NCBI RefSeq assembly: GCF_000521865.1
Contig: NZ_JAME01000015.1
Coordinates: 1-64,000 of the forward strand
DNA length: 64,000 nucleotides
Source of the DNA: Roseivivax isoporae LMG 25204
Lineage (GTDB): Bacteria; Pseudomonadota; Alphaproteobacteria; Rhodobacterales; Rhodobacteraceae
Direction of reading: 5' to 3'
The translations under genes and the position numbers were made by a program. Shown one piece after another: positions 18,894-27,900 of the stretch (position 1 is the first letter of the stretch; each line of letters opens with the position of its first letter). The notes beneath the pieces were generated by a model that saw only the letters and a list, made by a program, of their open reading frames with translations, ran no database searches and was not told the origin of the DNA.

Positions 18894-19507
18894 GACGTGC
18901 CCTCCGCCAGGACCTGCATGTCGGCGCAGGTCATCTGCGTGCCGAGCGAGCCGAGCGAGACCAGCGTTGCGTCGTGCACCTCTTGCCGGAAGGCGGCGCA
19001 GCCGTCGCCGAGGAGGATCGTGTCGATGTCGCGCAGATGCGCGTCCCTGACCGTCGAGGCCACGCCGCCATTCGTGACGATGCCGCCGATCACCAGCACG
19101 TCGATCCTGAGCTTGCGCAGGATGAACTCGAGCCGCGTCTGGAAGAAGGCGGAATAGGCGACCTTCTCGATCGTGTAGTCGGCCGGGGACAGGTCATCGA
19201 CCAGCGCGTGGCCGAAGGCGCCGGGCGCGAAGTCGCCGGCGCCGAGGAAGGGACGCAGCGCCTTGAGGTGCGGCGCGATCAGGGGCGCACCGCCCGGTCC
19301 CGGCACCAGCGTGAACTGGGCCGAGATGTAGGGGCAACCCGCCCGGCGCATGGCATCCCGCAGCGGCGCGATGCGCGCGGGCAGCGCCGCGATGGCCTCC
19401 GCGCGTTGTCCGGCCCGGCCATAGGCGCCGTCAGGATGCAGGAAGTCGTTCTGCAGGTCGATGGTCAGGAGCGCCGTGCGCGCGGGGTCGAAGCTGTCAG
19501 GCGCCAT
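18890..19507 (-). CDS. Isochorismatase-fold hydrolase lacking the catalytic cysteine
   Basis: The 205-residue protein has the isochorismatase/cysteine-hydrolase fold: TIDLQNDFLHPDGAYG (catalytic Asp) and EKVAYSAFFQT (catalytic Lys). The third motif reads VIGGIVTNGGVASTVRDA, where family amidases have TNxCV: the nucleophilic Cys is Gly. PhzD-type isochorismatases also have a non-Cys residue here and hydrolyse enol ethers instead of amides. The start at 19507 overlaps the hydantoinase A stop by 11 bases. Confidence 0.8.
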   Translation of the reverse strand: MAPDSFDPARTALLTIDLQNDFLHPDGAYGRAGQRAEAIAALPARIAPLRDAMRRAGCPYISAQFTLVPGPGGAPLIAPHLKALRPFLGAGDFAPGAFGHALVDDLSPADYTIEKVAYSAFFQTRLEFILRKLRIDVLVIGGIVTNGGVASTVRDAHLRDIDTILLGDGCAAFRQEVHDATLVSLGSLGTQMTCADMQVLAEGTS

Positions 19508-21569
19508 CGCCGTTCCTCCGTTCGATGATCGTGTTGCCGAAGCGGTCGACGCGGGCCACGAGCCCGGGATCGACCAGCACGGTGGTGTCGGGCTGCTCGA
19601 GGATCGCGGGGCCCGCGATCTCCGCGCCGACGGGCAGGGCGAGCCGGTCGTAGATCGCCGTCTCGTGCCACGCATCGCCGAAATGCACCTGCCGGTGCCG
19701 CCGCAGCGCGGCCGCGAGGGTGCCGGCGGCCGGAGCGAGCGTGCCGAGGTCGAATTTCGGCCGGCGGCCGATCACCGCGCTCCGCAGGTTCATGACCCGC
19801 CGCGTGCCCTTGGGCAGGAGCCGGCCATAGGCGGCGCGGTAGGTGTCGTCGAAGGCGCGCGCGATGGTCGCCGCGTCCGGCGCCTCGGCCCGGCCGTCGG
19901 TGACGCGCACGGGGATCGGCACGGCGACGGTATGGGTCTGCCCCACATAGGCCATGTCGAGCTCGAACACCGTGTCGCGCGCCTCGAACCGGGTGGCGGC
20001 GGCGTCGAGCATCGCCATGCCGCGGTCGAGGTGATCATGCAGGAAGTCGGTCAGCCGCCCGGCATCGAGGTCCCCGGCCAGCACGTTCAGCGTCTGCACG
20101 AAATCCTGCCGCATGTCCGCGATCACGCAGCCCATGGCCGAGGTCACGCCGGGATAGCGCGGCACGATGGCGCGCCCGATCCCCACGTCGGCCAGCATGG
20201 CGCCCGTGTGCAGCGCGCCGCCGCCGCCGAAGGGCATGAAGGCGAACCGCTTGGGATCGAAGCCGCGCTCGATCGACACGAGCCGGATGGCGCCCGCCAT
20301 GCGCGAGTTGGCGACGCGCAGGATCGCCTCGGCCGCCTGCGTGGTCGAAAGACCGAGGGGCGCGCCCACATGGGCGTCGATGGCGGCGCCCGCCGCCTCC
20401 ACGTCGAGGCGGTCAAGCTTTCCGCCGATCGGGTTGTCGGGGTCGATCCGCCCCAGCACCACGTTCGCGTCGGTCACCGTCGGGCGCGTGTTGCCCTGCC
20501 CGTAGGCCACCGGTCCGGGGGTCGAGCCCGCGCTTTCCGGCCCGATGTTCAGGAGCCCGCCGCCGTCGACCCAGGCGATCGATCCGCCGCCCGCACCGAT
20601 GGTCGTGATCTCGATCATGGGCGTCCGGACGACCATGCCGAAATCGATGGAGGTCTCGGGCGCGAGCATCGACCGCCCGCCCGCGATCAGCGACACGTCG
20701 AAGCTGGTGCCGCCCATGTCGCCGGTGATGATGTCGGGAAAGCCTGCCTCGGCCGCGATGAACCCCGCGGCGATCACGCCGGCGGCGGGGCCGGACAGCG
20801 CGGTGCGCACGGGCCGCGCGCAGGCGGTCGCCACGTCCATCACGCCGCCGTTCGACTGCACGATCATGAATTCCGACCCGAAGCCGCCCGAGCGCAGCGC
20901 ATCCTCGAGGCGCTTGAGGTAGCCCGAGACCTCGGGCTGCAGGTAGGCGTTGAGCGCGGTGGTCGAGAACCGCTCGAATTCCCGGATCTCGGGCAGGATC
21001 TCGGACGAGGCCGAGACGTGCGGGTTGGGCCAGAGCGCGCGGAGCGCCTCGACAGCCCGAACCTCGTTCTCGGGGTTCGCGTAGGCATTGGCGAAGAGGA
21101 CCGCCACCGCGGCGCAGCCGTCCTCCAGCAGCTGCCGTCCCGCCCTGCGCACCGCCTCGACGTCGACGGGCACGCGGATGGTCCCGCAGGCAAGCGTCCG
21201 CTCGGGCACCTCGATCCGCCGCTCGCGCGGAACCACGGGGTCGAAGTCGCCGCGCAGGCCCCATGTCCGGGGCCGGTCGCGGCGGCGCATCTCGAGCACG
21301 TCGCGCAGGCCTTGCGTGGTGATGATGCCGATCCGCGCGCCCTTGCGTTCGAGCAGCGCGTTGGTGCCCGCCGTCGTGCCGTGGATGACCGCGGACACCT
21401 GGCTCAGGTCTGCGACCTCGCGCCCGATCCCGTCGAGGAAGCCGCCCGATTGGTCCGGCCGCGTGGTCGGGACCTTGGCCACGCGCGCTGTGCCGGCGCC
21501 CTCGTCCAGCACGAAGACGTCGGTGAAGGTCCCGCCCACGTCGACGCCGATGGTCACCTTGCCGCTCAT
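19497..21569 (-). CDS. Hydantoinase/oxoprolinase family protein, A subunit
   Basis: The 690-residue protein starts KVTIGVDVGGTFTDVFVLDEG and has a second phosphate-binding element ITGDMGGTSFDVSLIAGG, both hallmarks of the ATP-dependent hydantoinase A/5-oxoprolinase/acetone carboxylase beta family. These enzymes couple ATP hydrolysis to opening of cyclic imides or lactams, or to carboxylation. The ATG at 21569 overlaps the B-subunit stop in an ATGA. Length is normal for the family. The substrate is unknown. Confidence 0.9.
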   Translation of the reverse strand: MSGKVTIGVDVGGTFTDVFVLDEGAGTARVAKVPTTRPDQSGGFLDGIGREVADLSQVSAVIHGTTAGTNALLERKGARIGIITTQGLRDVLEMRRRDRPRTWGLRGDFDPVVPRERRIEVPERTLACGTIRVPVDVEAVRRAGRQLLEDGCAAVAVLFANAYANPENEVRAVEALRALWPNPHVSASSEILPEIREFERFSTTALNAYLQPEVSGYLKRLEDALRSGGFGSEFMIVQSNGGVMDVATACARPVRTALSGPAAGVIAAGFIAAEAGFPDIITGDMGGTSFDVSLIAGGRSMLAPETSIDFGMVVRTPMIEITTIGAGGGSIAWVDGGGLLNIGPESAGSTPGPVAYGQGNTRPTVTDANVVLGRIDPDNPIGGKLDRLDVEAAGAAIDAHVGAPLGLSTTQAAEAILRVANSRMAGAIRLVSIERGFDPKRFAFMPFGGGGALHTGAMLADVGIGRAIVPRYPGVTSAMGCVIADMRQDFVQTLNVLAGDLDAGRLTDFLHDHLDRGMAMLDAAATRFEARDTVFELDMAYVGQTHTVAVPIPVRVTDGRAEAPDAATIARAFDDTYRAAYGRLLPKGTRRVMNLRSAVIGRRPKFDLGTLAPAAGTLAAALRRHRQVHFGDAWHETAIYDRLALPVGAEIAGPAILEQPDTTVLVDPGLVARVDRFGNTIIERRNGDGA

Positions 21570-23260
21570 GTCCGCGCCTCCCGCCATGCCGTGCCGTAGG
21601 CCCGGTCCGCCGCCTCGGCGCCGAGCACGCCCCGTGCCACGTCGCGCGCGACGTCCGCCGCCGCCCGTGCGCTCGCCGAGCCGTAGCCGCCGCCCCCCGG
21701 CGTCTCGAGCCGCACGGCCTGTCCCTGTCGCAATGTCAGCCCGCGCATCTTCGACACCATGGCCGGGGTCTGCCAGCCCTCGGGCGTCTCGTAGAAGAAG
21801 GCGTTGACCGCGGCCTCGCCGCCGCCCGCGACGCCCTTCGGCGCGAAGCGCCCGCGTTCGCCGAAGAGAAACACCTCGGCGCCGTTCTCCTCCAGCACCT
21901 CGATCTCGTAGATGGCGCCCAGCCCGCCGCGGTGCCGCCCGGCGCCGGCGCTGTCGGGGCGCAGCGCCCATTGCCGGAACATCACCGGGTAGGCGGCCTC
22001 GAGGATTTCCATCGGCGGGATCGTGGCGGTCGAGATCGGCGCGTTGCCGTGGTTCAGCCCGTCGCTCTCGACCGAGGCGCCGTGCCCGCCGCCGTAGAAC
22101 GAGAACATGACCCAGGGCCGCCCGTCCGACCGCCGCCCGGCGAGGGACAGCGCGTTGATGGTGCCGTAGGCGTTGGCCACCACGCGGTCGGGCGCGGCCT
22201 GCGAGGCGGCGCAGAAGATCACGTCGATCATGCGCAGGATGGTCTCGGTGTAGCCGCCCACCGGAGCCGGGAACTCCGCCGCGAGCAGGGAGCCCTCGGG
22301 GATGCGCACGTCGATGGCGCGCATCACGCCGGCATTGGCGGGCAGGGCGGGAAAGATGTGCTTGATCGCGACATAGGCGGTCGCGACCGCGGTCGGCAGC
22401 GCGATGTTCACCGGCCCCTCGCAGCGCGGCGCGCTGCCCGCGAAGTCGAGCACCATCCGGTCGCCCGAGATCTCCAGGGCGACGCGGATGGGGAGGGGCG
22501 TGTCGGTGATCCCGTCATTGTCGAGGAAATCCTCGGCCTCCCAGCGCCCGTCTGGCAGCGCGGTCAGTTCCGCCCGCATCAGGGTGTCGGCGCGGTCCGA
22601 CAGGGCCTCGAGCGCCGCCGCGACCGTGTCGCCACCGTATTCCGACAGAAGCTCGTCCATCCGCCGCACGCCGAGGTCGAGCGCGCCCAGCTGGCCGTTG
22701 AGGTCGCCCTCCGCCGATTGCGGCAGGCGGGTGTTGCGCATCAGGATGTCGATGATGCCGCGGTCGATCTCGCCGGCCCGCGAGAGCCGTACTGGCGGCA
22801 GCACGAACGCCTCCTGGAAGGCGTCGCGGGCCGCGGGGTTGTAGTTCCCTGGCGCGCCGCCGCCGAGGTCGTGCCAGTGGCCCACCGAGGCCAGCCAGCA
22901 GAACAGCTTGCCCTCGTGAAAATACGGCCGCACGAGCCGCATGTCGTTGAGATGCGTGCCCCCGAGATGCGCGTCGTTGAAGATCCAGATGTCGCCATTC
23001 TGCGGTTCGCCGGTCTCGGCGACCTTGTCGATGACCGCCCGCACGGCAAAGGACATGACGCCCACGAAGATCGGCAGCCCGGACTTTCCCTGCACCAGCG
23101 TGTCGCCGGTCGTCGCATGGTAGAGCCCGTGGCTCGCGTCATGCGCCTCGGCGATGATGGGGTTGAAGGCGGAGCGGAACAGCGTCGCGTCCATCTCGTC
23201 GGCGATCTGTTCCATGCGGCCGGCCAGCACGGCCAGCGTGATCGGGTCGATGTCGCTCAT
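21566..23260 (-). CDS. Hydantoinase B/oxoprolinase family protein
   Basis: The 564-residue protein is the usual partner of hydantoinase A. It begins with IDPITLAVLAGRMEQIADEM and contains HASHGLYHATTGDTLVQG-like metal-region residues, FNDAHLGGTHLNDM and a Gly-rich C-terminal SFYGGGHGA stretch. A and B form the ring-opening or carboxylating complex. It overlaps both flanking genes by 4 bases, so the arm is one tightly coupled transcript. Confidence 0.92.
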   Translation of the reverse strand: MSDIDPITLAVLAGRMEQIADEMDATLFRSAFNPIIAEAHDASHGLYHATTGDTLVQGKSGLPIFVGVMSFAVRAVIDKVAETGEPQNGDIWIFNDAHLGGTHLNDMRLVRPYFHEGKLFCWLASVGHWHDLGGGAPGNYNPAARDAFQEAFVLPPVRLSRAGEIDRGIIDILMRNTRLPQSAEGDLNGQLGALDLGVRRMDELLSEYGGDTVAAALEALSDRADTLMRAELTALPDGRWEAEDFLDNDGITDTPLPIRVALEISGDRMVLDFAGSAPRCEGPVNIALPTAVATAYVAIKHIFPALPANAGVMRAIDVRIPEGSLLAAEFPAPVGGYTETILRMIDVIFCAASQAAPDRVVANAYGTINALSLAGRRSDGRPWVMFSFYGGGHGASVESDGLNHGNAPISTATIPPMEILEAAYPVMFRQWALRPDSAGAGRHRGGLGAIYEIEVLEENGAEVFLFGERGRFAPKGVAGGGEAAVNAFFYETPEGWQTPAMVSKMRGLTLRQGQAVRLETPGGGGYGSASARAAADVARDVARGVLGAEAADRAYGTAWREART

Positions 23261-23814
23261 GGGCGGACCTCCGCGATGTCGTTCCAGACGTCCTGCCGGG
23301 TGATGAGGCCGTCCTGCAGCTCGAACCGGTCGATGAAGCGGACCCCCTCGAAGCTGTCGCCATCGGGCCAGGCCCCCGAGAGCGTGCCGCGCGCGTAGAC
23401 GGTGACCGGGCCCGGCGACGGGCAGACATCCATGCCTTCGTAGGTCTTGGTCACGTGGCGGTAGCGGGGGCGCGACCAGGCGACGAGTTCCGCGAGGTCG
23501 GTCATGGGGCCCGTGCCCGGAAAGTTCATGGAAAAGCGCGGCCCAAGCATCGCGCGCGCCGCGTCGAGGTCGCGCGCCTCCATCGCGTCGAGATAGCGGC
23601 GCACGGTGGCGCAGGGATCGGGCAGCGGGGCCGCACCCTGCCGGGAGATGCGGCCGCGCATGTAGTTCGCTGCCGGCACGTCCTCGATCATCACGGTGAC
23701 GGCGTCGGGATCGGCAGGGATCACCGTGCGCACCGCGTCCGTCAGCGCCTCGCCGAGCCGCCGCTTCGCGGCCTCGTCGTATCCGTCCAGAAGATGCACC
23801 CGCACGACCGGCAT
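23257..23814 (-). CDS. Tautomerase (4-OT-like) fused to SnoaL/NTF2-like domain
   Basis: The 185-residue protein joins two small domains. Residues 1-62 look like a 4-oxalocrotonate tautomerase: Pro directly after the initiator Met (MPVVRVHLLDG), which would become the catalytic N-terminal proline, and the VTVMIEDVPAANYMRGR segment. Residues 70-185 look like a SnoaL/NTF2-like barrel (RRYLDAMEARDLDAARAMLG, GVRFIDRFELQDGLI). AGGAGG precedes the ATG at 23814, which sets the start and exposes the proline. It is first in the minus arm. The fusion is unusual. Confidence 0.75.
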   Translation of the reverse strand: MPVVRVHLLDGYDEAAKRRLGEALTDAVRTVIPADPDAVTVMIEDVPAANYMRGRISRQGAAPLPDPCATVRRYLDAMEARDLDAARAMLGPRFSMNFPGTGPMTDLAELVAWSRPRYRHVTKTYEGMDVCPSPGPVTVYARGTLSGAWPDGDSFEGVRFIDRFELQDGLITRQDVWNDIAEVRP

Positions 23815-23845
23815 GGCCCGGACCTCCTGCTCACCCTCGTTCAAA

Positions 23846-23865
23846 CTGTATCTTTTGTAATACAG
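23846..23865. promoter_or_regulatory. Candidate GntR operator (inverted repeat)
   Basis: A perfect inverted repeat CTGTAT-N8-ATACAG sits between the divergent tautomerase and gntR genes and covers the likely -10 region of the minus arm. HutC-type GntR regulators bind repeats of this sort near their own genes, so this is the natural candidate site. Confidence 0.5.
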
Positions 23866-23888
23866 CATATGCTCTGTCGAAAGGTCAA
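23859..23888 (-). promoter_or_regulatory. Candidate promoter of the minus catabolic arm
   Basis: On the minus strand TTGACC (23888-23883) and TGTATT (23864-23859) are 18 bases apart. The -10 element overlaps the inverted repeat, which suits repression. Confidence 0.4.
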
Positions 23889-23916
23889 ATAATCGCGCGA
23901 CCATTAGCCAAGTTTC

Positions 23917-23944
23917 TTGCATTTCGGGTTGGACCGCCTAAGCT
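23917..23944 (+). promoter_or_regulatory. Candidate promoter of gntR and the plus arm
   Basis: TTGCAT (23917-23922) and TAAGCT (23939-23944) are 16 bases apart, 23 bases upstream of the gntR ATG. It lies outside the inverted repeat. Confidence 0.35.
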
Positions 23945-23967
23945 CGTGGCGGGAATCGAGGGATGCC

Positions 23968-24765
23968 ATGCGCGATCACGTGCGATCCAACCTGCCGGAA
24001 GGCGGCAAGGCCCGCAGGGTCTATCTGCTCCTGCGCGACGACATCCTGTCGGGCGTGCACCCGCAGGGTTCGGTGATTCCGGGCGAACAGAAGCTGGCCG
24101 AGACGCTGGGCGTGAGCCGGGTCACGGTCCGCCGGGCGCTCGACGCCCTGGCGGAGGATGGCCTGATCGAGCGGCGGGCCGGCAGCGGCACGCGCGTGCG
24201 GGCGGGCGAGGGGGGGCGGACCATGTCGGCCGACCTGACCACGCTGATCCCGCAACTGGTCGAGATGGGGCGCCATTCGGCGCGGCTCCTGTCGTTCTCC
24301 TACGGTCCGGCCCCGGCGCAGGTCGCGCAGGCCATGGGGCTTTCCGACGGCGACCGCGTGCAGATCGCGGTGCGCGTGCGCCTCGCCGACGGCGAGCCGT
24401 TCTCGCACCTGACGACGCACGTGCCCGAGGACATCGCCAGCAGCTATTCCGAAGCCGACCTTGCCGGAACGCCCCTCTACCAGCTGCTCGAACGATCGGG
24501 CGTGACGGTCCAGGACGCGCACCAGTCGGTGAGCGCGACGCTCGCCTCGCCGCAGGTGGCCGAGGCGCTGGGCGTGGCCACCGGCACCGCGCTCCTGTCG
24601 CTGCGGCGGGTGGTGCGCGACGATTCGGGGCGCGGGGTCGAGCACCTGCAGGCGCTCTACCGGCCCGACCGGTTCGAGCTGAACATGGCGCTGGCGCGCG
24701 TCGGCACGGGCGACGCGCGCCACTGGGAACCCGCGATCGGCCCGCGGCCGGAGACGGCACCATGA
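23968..24765 (+). CDS. GntR family transcriptional regulator (HutC/UTRA type)
   Basis: The 265-residue protein has an N-terminal winged helix-turn-helix (about residues 14-80, with IPGEQKLAETLGVSRVTVRRALDALAEDGLIERR AGSGT pattern) and a C-terminal UTRA ligand-binding domain (about 95-250). HutC-type regulators usually repress nearby catabolic genes until a pathway metabolite binds. GAGGGA precedes the ATG at 23968. It overlaps the LeuC-like gene by 4 bases, so it is transcribed with the plus arm. Confidence 0.92.
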   Translation: MRDHVRSNLPEGGKARRVYLLLRDDILSGVHPQGSVIPGEQKLAETLGVSRVTVRRALDALAEDGLIERRAGSGTRVRAGEGGRTMSADLTTLIPQLVEMGRHSARLLSFSYGPAPAQVAQAMGLSDGDRVQIAVRVRLADGEPFSHLTTHVPEDIASSYSEADLAGTPLYQLLERSGVTVQDAHQSVSATLASPQVAEALGVATGTALLSLRRVVRDDSGRGVEHLQALYRPDRFELNMALARVGTGDARHWEPAIGPRPETAP

Positions 24766-26159
24766 GCCGGACGCTTCTCGACCGGCTGTGGGACGCGCAC
24801 GAGATCGTGCGGTCCCCCGAAGGCGCATCGCTTCTCTGGGTCGACCGGCACCTGGTGCACGAGGGATCGCACCACGCCTTCGCCAAGCTTGCCGAGCGCG
24901 GACTGCCGGTGGCCGAACCCGCGCTGACCTTCGGCGTCGCGGACCATTACGCGCCGACGCGCGGCCGCGACCGCATCGGCGACCCGGCCATCGCAAAGAT
25001 GCTCGACCGTCTGACCGAGAACACGCGCGCGCATGGCGTGCGTCTTTTCGGGCTCGACGATCCGCGGCAGGGCATCGTGCACGTCCTGGGGCCGGAGCAG
25101 GGGCTGACGCTGCCGGGGCTCCTCGTGACCTGCGGCGACAGCCATACCTCGACCCACGGCGCCTTCGGGGCGCTCGCGTTTGGTGTCGGCGCGACGCAGG
25201 TGGCGCATGTGCTGGCGACGCAGACCGTCTGGCAGACGAAGCCGCGTGCCATGCGCATCACGATCGAGGGCACGCTCGGCCCCGCGGTCACGGCCAAGGA
25301 CGTGGCGCTGCACTGGATCGCGGCGCTCGGCACCGGCGGCGCCACGGGCCACGCGGTCGAATATGCCGGCAGCGCCGTGCGCGCGCTGTCGATGGAGGGG
25401 CGGATGACGCTCTGCAACCTTTCGATCGAGGGCGGCGCACGTTTCGGGATGATCGCCCCCGACGAGACCACGCTCGCCTATGTCGCGGGCAGGCCGTTCG
25501 CGCCCGAGGGCGCCGCCCTCGACCGTGCAGCCGAGGATTGGGCCGCGCTGCGGTCCGACCCCGATGCGCGCTTCGACCGGGACGCGCGGTTCGACGCGGC
25601 CGACATCGCGCCGACCGTGACGTGGGGCACGACACCCGAACAGGCGCTGCCCATCACCGGCACCGTACCCGATCCCGCCCGCCTCGACGGGGCACGGGCA
25701 GAGGCGGCGCGGGCCGCGCTCGACTACATGGGGCTCGTGCCGGGGCGCCCGCTCGACGGCACGCCGGTCGACCAGGTGTTCCTCGGGTCCTGCACCAATG
25801 CGCGGATCGAGGACCTGCGCGCGGCGGCCCGCGTGCTGGAAGGCCGCCGCGCCAAGGTGCCGGGCACGGTCAGTCCCGGATCGATGCTGGTGCGCGCGCA
25901 GGCCGAGGCCGAGGGACTCGACCGCGTCTTCCGCGCGGCAGGGCTCGACTGGGTGGCCTCGGGCTGTTCCATGTGCGTCGGCATGAACGGCGACACCGTG
26001 GCACCCGGAAAGCGCTGCGCCTCCTCCACCAACCGCAATTTCCGGGGCCGGCAGGGGCGGGGCGCGCGCACCCATCTCATGTCTCCCGTCATGGTCGCCG
26101 CGGCCGCCGTCACCGGCACGCTGACCGACGTGCGTCCGCTCCTAGAGGGGCGCGCGTGA
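24762..26159 (+). CDS. Aconitase-family hydro-lyase large subunit (LeuC-like)
   Basis: The 465-residue protein is full-length for 3-isopropylmalate dehydratase large subunits. It has VTCGDSHTSTHGAFGALAFG and the [4Fe-4S] ligands Cys344 (GSCTNARIEDL), Cys402 and Cys405 (GCSMCVGMNGD). Family members hydrate unsaturated di- or tricarboxylates, including isopropylmalate, citraconate/maleate and dimethylmaleate. Setting in a GntR-TRAP catabolic cluster argues against the leucine pathway. It overlaps gntR by 4 bases and the small subunit by 1 base. Confidence 0.9.
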   Translation: MSRTLLDRLWDAHEIVRSPEGASLLWVDRHLVHEGSHHAFAKLAERGLPVAEPALTFGVADHYAPTRGRDRIGDPAIAKMLDRLTENTRAHGVRLFGLDDPRQGIVHVLGPEQGLTLPGLLVTCGDSHTSTHGAFGALAFGVGATQVAHVLATQTVWQTKPRAMRITIEGTLGPAVTAKDVALHWIAALGTGGATGHAVEYAGSAVRALSMEGRMTLCNLSIEGGARFGMIAPDETTLAYVAGRPFAPEGAALDRAAEDWAALRSDPDARFDRDARFDAADIAPTVTWGTTPEQALPITGTVPDPARLDGARAEAARAALDYMGLVPGRPLDGTPVDQVFLGSCTNARIEDLRAAARVLEGRRAKVPGTVSPGSMLVRAQAEAEGLDRVFRAAGLDWVASGCSMCVGMNGDTVAPGKRCASSTNRNFRGRQGRGARTHLMSPVMVAAAAVTGTLTDVRPLLEGRA

Positions 26160-26746
26160 TGGCGGGGTGGGTCGAACACGAGGGCCGGGCGGTGGCGCTG
26201 CCCCGGAGCGACATCGACACCGACCAGATCATCCCCGCGCGGTTCATGTCCGCGAGCAGGTCCGAGGGCTATGGCGGCTTCCTGTTCGCCGACCTCCGCG
26301 AGGGTGACGCGGCCTTTCCGCTCGACCGGCACCCCGGCGCCTCCGTGCTGGTGACGGGCCCAAACTTCGGCTGCGGCTCCTCGCGCGAGGCGGCGGTCTA
26401 CGCGCTTGTCGATGCGGGCATCCGTGTCGTCGTGGCCGAAAGCTTCGCCGACATCTTCGCGGGCAATGCCGTGAACAACGGGCTCCTGCCCGCGCGGGTG
26501 GCCGAGACGGGGGCGATCCTCGACGCGCTGGGCACCGGCACCGCGCCGGCACGCGTCGACCTCGAGCGCGGGACGCTCACCGTGGGCGGGCGGGACCATC
26601 CCGTCGAGCTGCCCGACATCTGGCGGCGCAAGCTCATCAACGGCTGGGACGACATCGATCTCACCCGCGCCCATGCAGACGACATCGCGGCCTTCCGCGA
26701 GACGCGCGCGGCCCGGGCGCCCTGGGCCATGCCCCGCGGCGCCTGA
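26159..26746 (+). CDS. Aconitase-family hydro-lyase small subunit (LeuD-like)
   Basis: The 195-residue swivelling-domain subunit has the family motifs SDIDTDQIIPARFM, GPNFGCGSSREAAVYAL and NAVNNGLLPA. It pairs with the preceding large subunit to form the Fe-S hydro-lyase. The ATG shares one base with the upstream TGA (TGATG). The substrate-recognition loop after PARF (MSASRSEGYGGFLFADL) follows the usual pattern, so it does not settle the substrate. Confidence 0.9.
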   Translation: MAGWVEHEGRAVALPRSDIDTDQIIPARFMSASRSEGYGGFLFADLREGDAAFPLDRHPGASVLVTGPNFGCGSSREAAVYALVDAGIRVVVAESFADIFAGNAVNNGLLPARVAETGAILDALGTGTAPARVDLERGTLTVGGRDHPVELPDIWRRKLINGWDDIDLTRAHADDIAAFRETRAARAPWAMPRGA

Positions 26747-26804
26747 GCGGCGGACCGAAACCATAACAAGAACGACACCGAAAAGACCGACAAGGAGTGA
26801 CCAC

Positions 26805-27830
26805 ATGAAGATGACGTTCAGGGCTCTCGCCGGCTCCGCCTGCGCGGGATTTCTCTCGCTCGCCTCCGCCGCCCAGGCGCAGGACACGCTGACGGCGGTG
26901 CACGCCTTTCCCGAGACGCTGATCTACACCCAGAGCTTCCTCGAATTCGTCGACAAGGTGAACGAACGCGGCGAGGGCGTCGTCCAGATCGACGTGCGCG
27001 GCGGCCCCGAGGCGATCGGCATGTTCCAGCAGGCCGACGCGGTCCGCAACGGCGTGGTCGACATGGTCTACACGCCGGGGTCGTTCTACGGTGGCGCTCT
27101 GCCCGAGAAGGACGCGCTCGTCGCCTCGAACCTGACGGCCGTGGAGACGCGCGAGAACGGCGGGATCGAGCTGATCGACAGCATCCACCAGGAAAAGATG
27201 GGGGTGAAGTATCTCGGCTGGTTCGATTCGGGGGTCTGCTACAACCTCTGGACCCGCAACGCGCCCGAGCTCGACGCCGACGGCAATCTCGACGTGACCG
27301 GCCTCAAGCTGCGGGGCAACGCGGTCTACAACGCCTTCTTCACCGACTATCTCGGCGCGCAGGTGATCGACCTGCCCACCACCGACGTCTATTCCGCGCT
27401 CGAGCGGGGTGTCGTCGACGCCACCGGCTGGACGCAGATCGGCCTCATCGACCTCAAGTGGAACGAGTTCCTGAACTACCGCGTCGAGCCCTGCTTCTTC
27501 TCGACCGATCTCGGGGTGATCGTGAACCTCGACGCCTGGAACGGCCTCTCGGAAGAGGCGCGGACCGTCCTGCAGGAGGTCGCGATCGAGCACGAGGCCG
27601 CATCGGTCGAGGCGCTCAAGGAAAAGCGCGACGCGGACTTCGCCCAGCTCGAGGAGCAGGGGATGCAGGTGGTCGAGCTCGAGGGGCAGGCCCGGGCCGA
27701 TTACCTCGCCGCCGCGCGCGAGAAGACCTGGGCGCGCATGAAGGGCCTCATGGAGGAGCACCCGATGGGCGCAGGCAACTACGAGGCGCTGATCGAACGC
27801 TTCTACGATCCCGCCGCCGACGCGCAGTGA
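26805..27830 (+). CDS. TRAP transporter substrate-binding protein (DctP family)
   Basis: The 341-residue periplasmic protein has a signal peptide ending ASAAQAQ and the DctP fold. The likely carboxylate-binding Arg lies in LKLRGNAVYNAFF, matching the conserved RxxxxxxxxxxF region. TRAP systems use a sodium gradient to import carboxylates. CAAGGAG precedes the ATG at 26805. It is 58 bases after the LeuD-like gene and heads the transporter genes. Confidence 0.92.
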   Translation: MKMTFRALAGSACAGFLSLASAAQAQDTLTAVHAFPETLIYTQSFLEFVDKVNERGEGVVQIDVRGGPEAIGMFQQADAVRNGVVDMVYTPGSFYGGALPEKDALVASNLTAVETRENGGIELIDSIHQEKMGVKYLGWFDSGVCYNLWTRNAPELDADGNLDVTGLKLRGNAVYNAFFTDYLGAQVIDLPTTDVYSALERGVVDATGWTQIGLIDLKWNEFLNYRVEPCFFSTDLGVIVNLDAWNGLSEEARTVLQEVAIEHEAASVEALKEKRDADFAQLEEQGMQVVELEGQARADYLAAAREKTWARMKGLMEEHPMGAGNYEALIERFYDPAADAQ

Positions 27831-27900
27831 CCGCGTCCCGTTGACCGCAACGGCCGTGGCGGACACCCCGCCACGGCCCGTCGAACCGGAAGGCCCGCCC

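Noticed and set aside
24762-26746. Leucine biosynthesis leuCD
   Set aside because: No leuA or leuB is nearby, and the pair is coupled to a GntR regulator and a TRAP transporter, so a catabolic paralogue is more likely.
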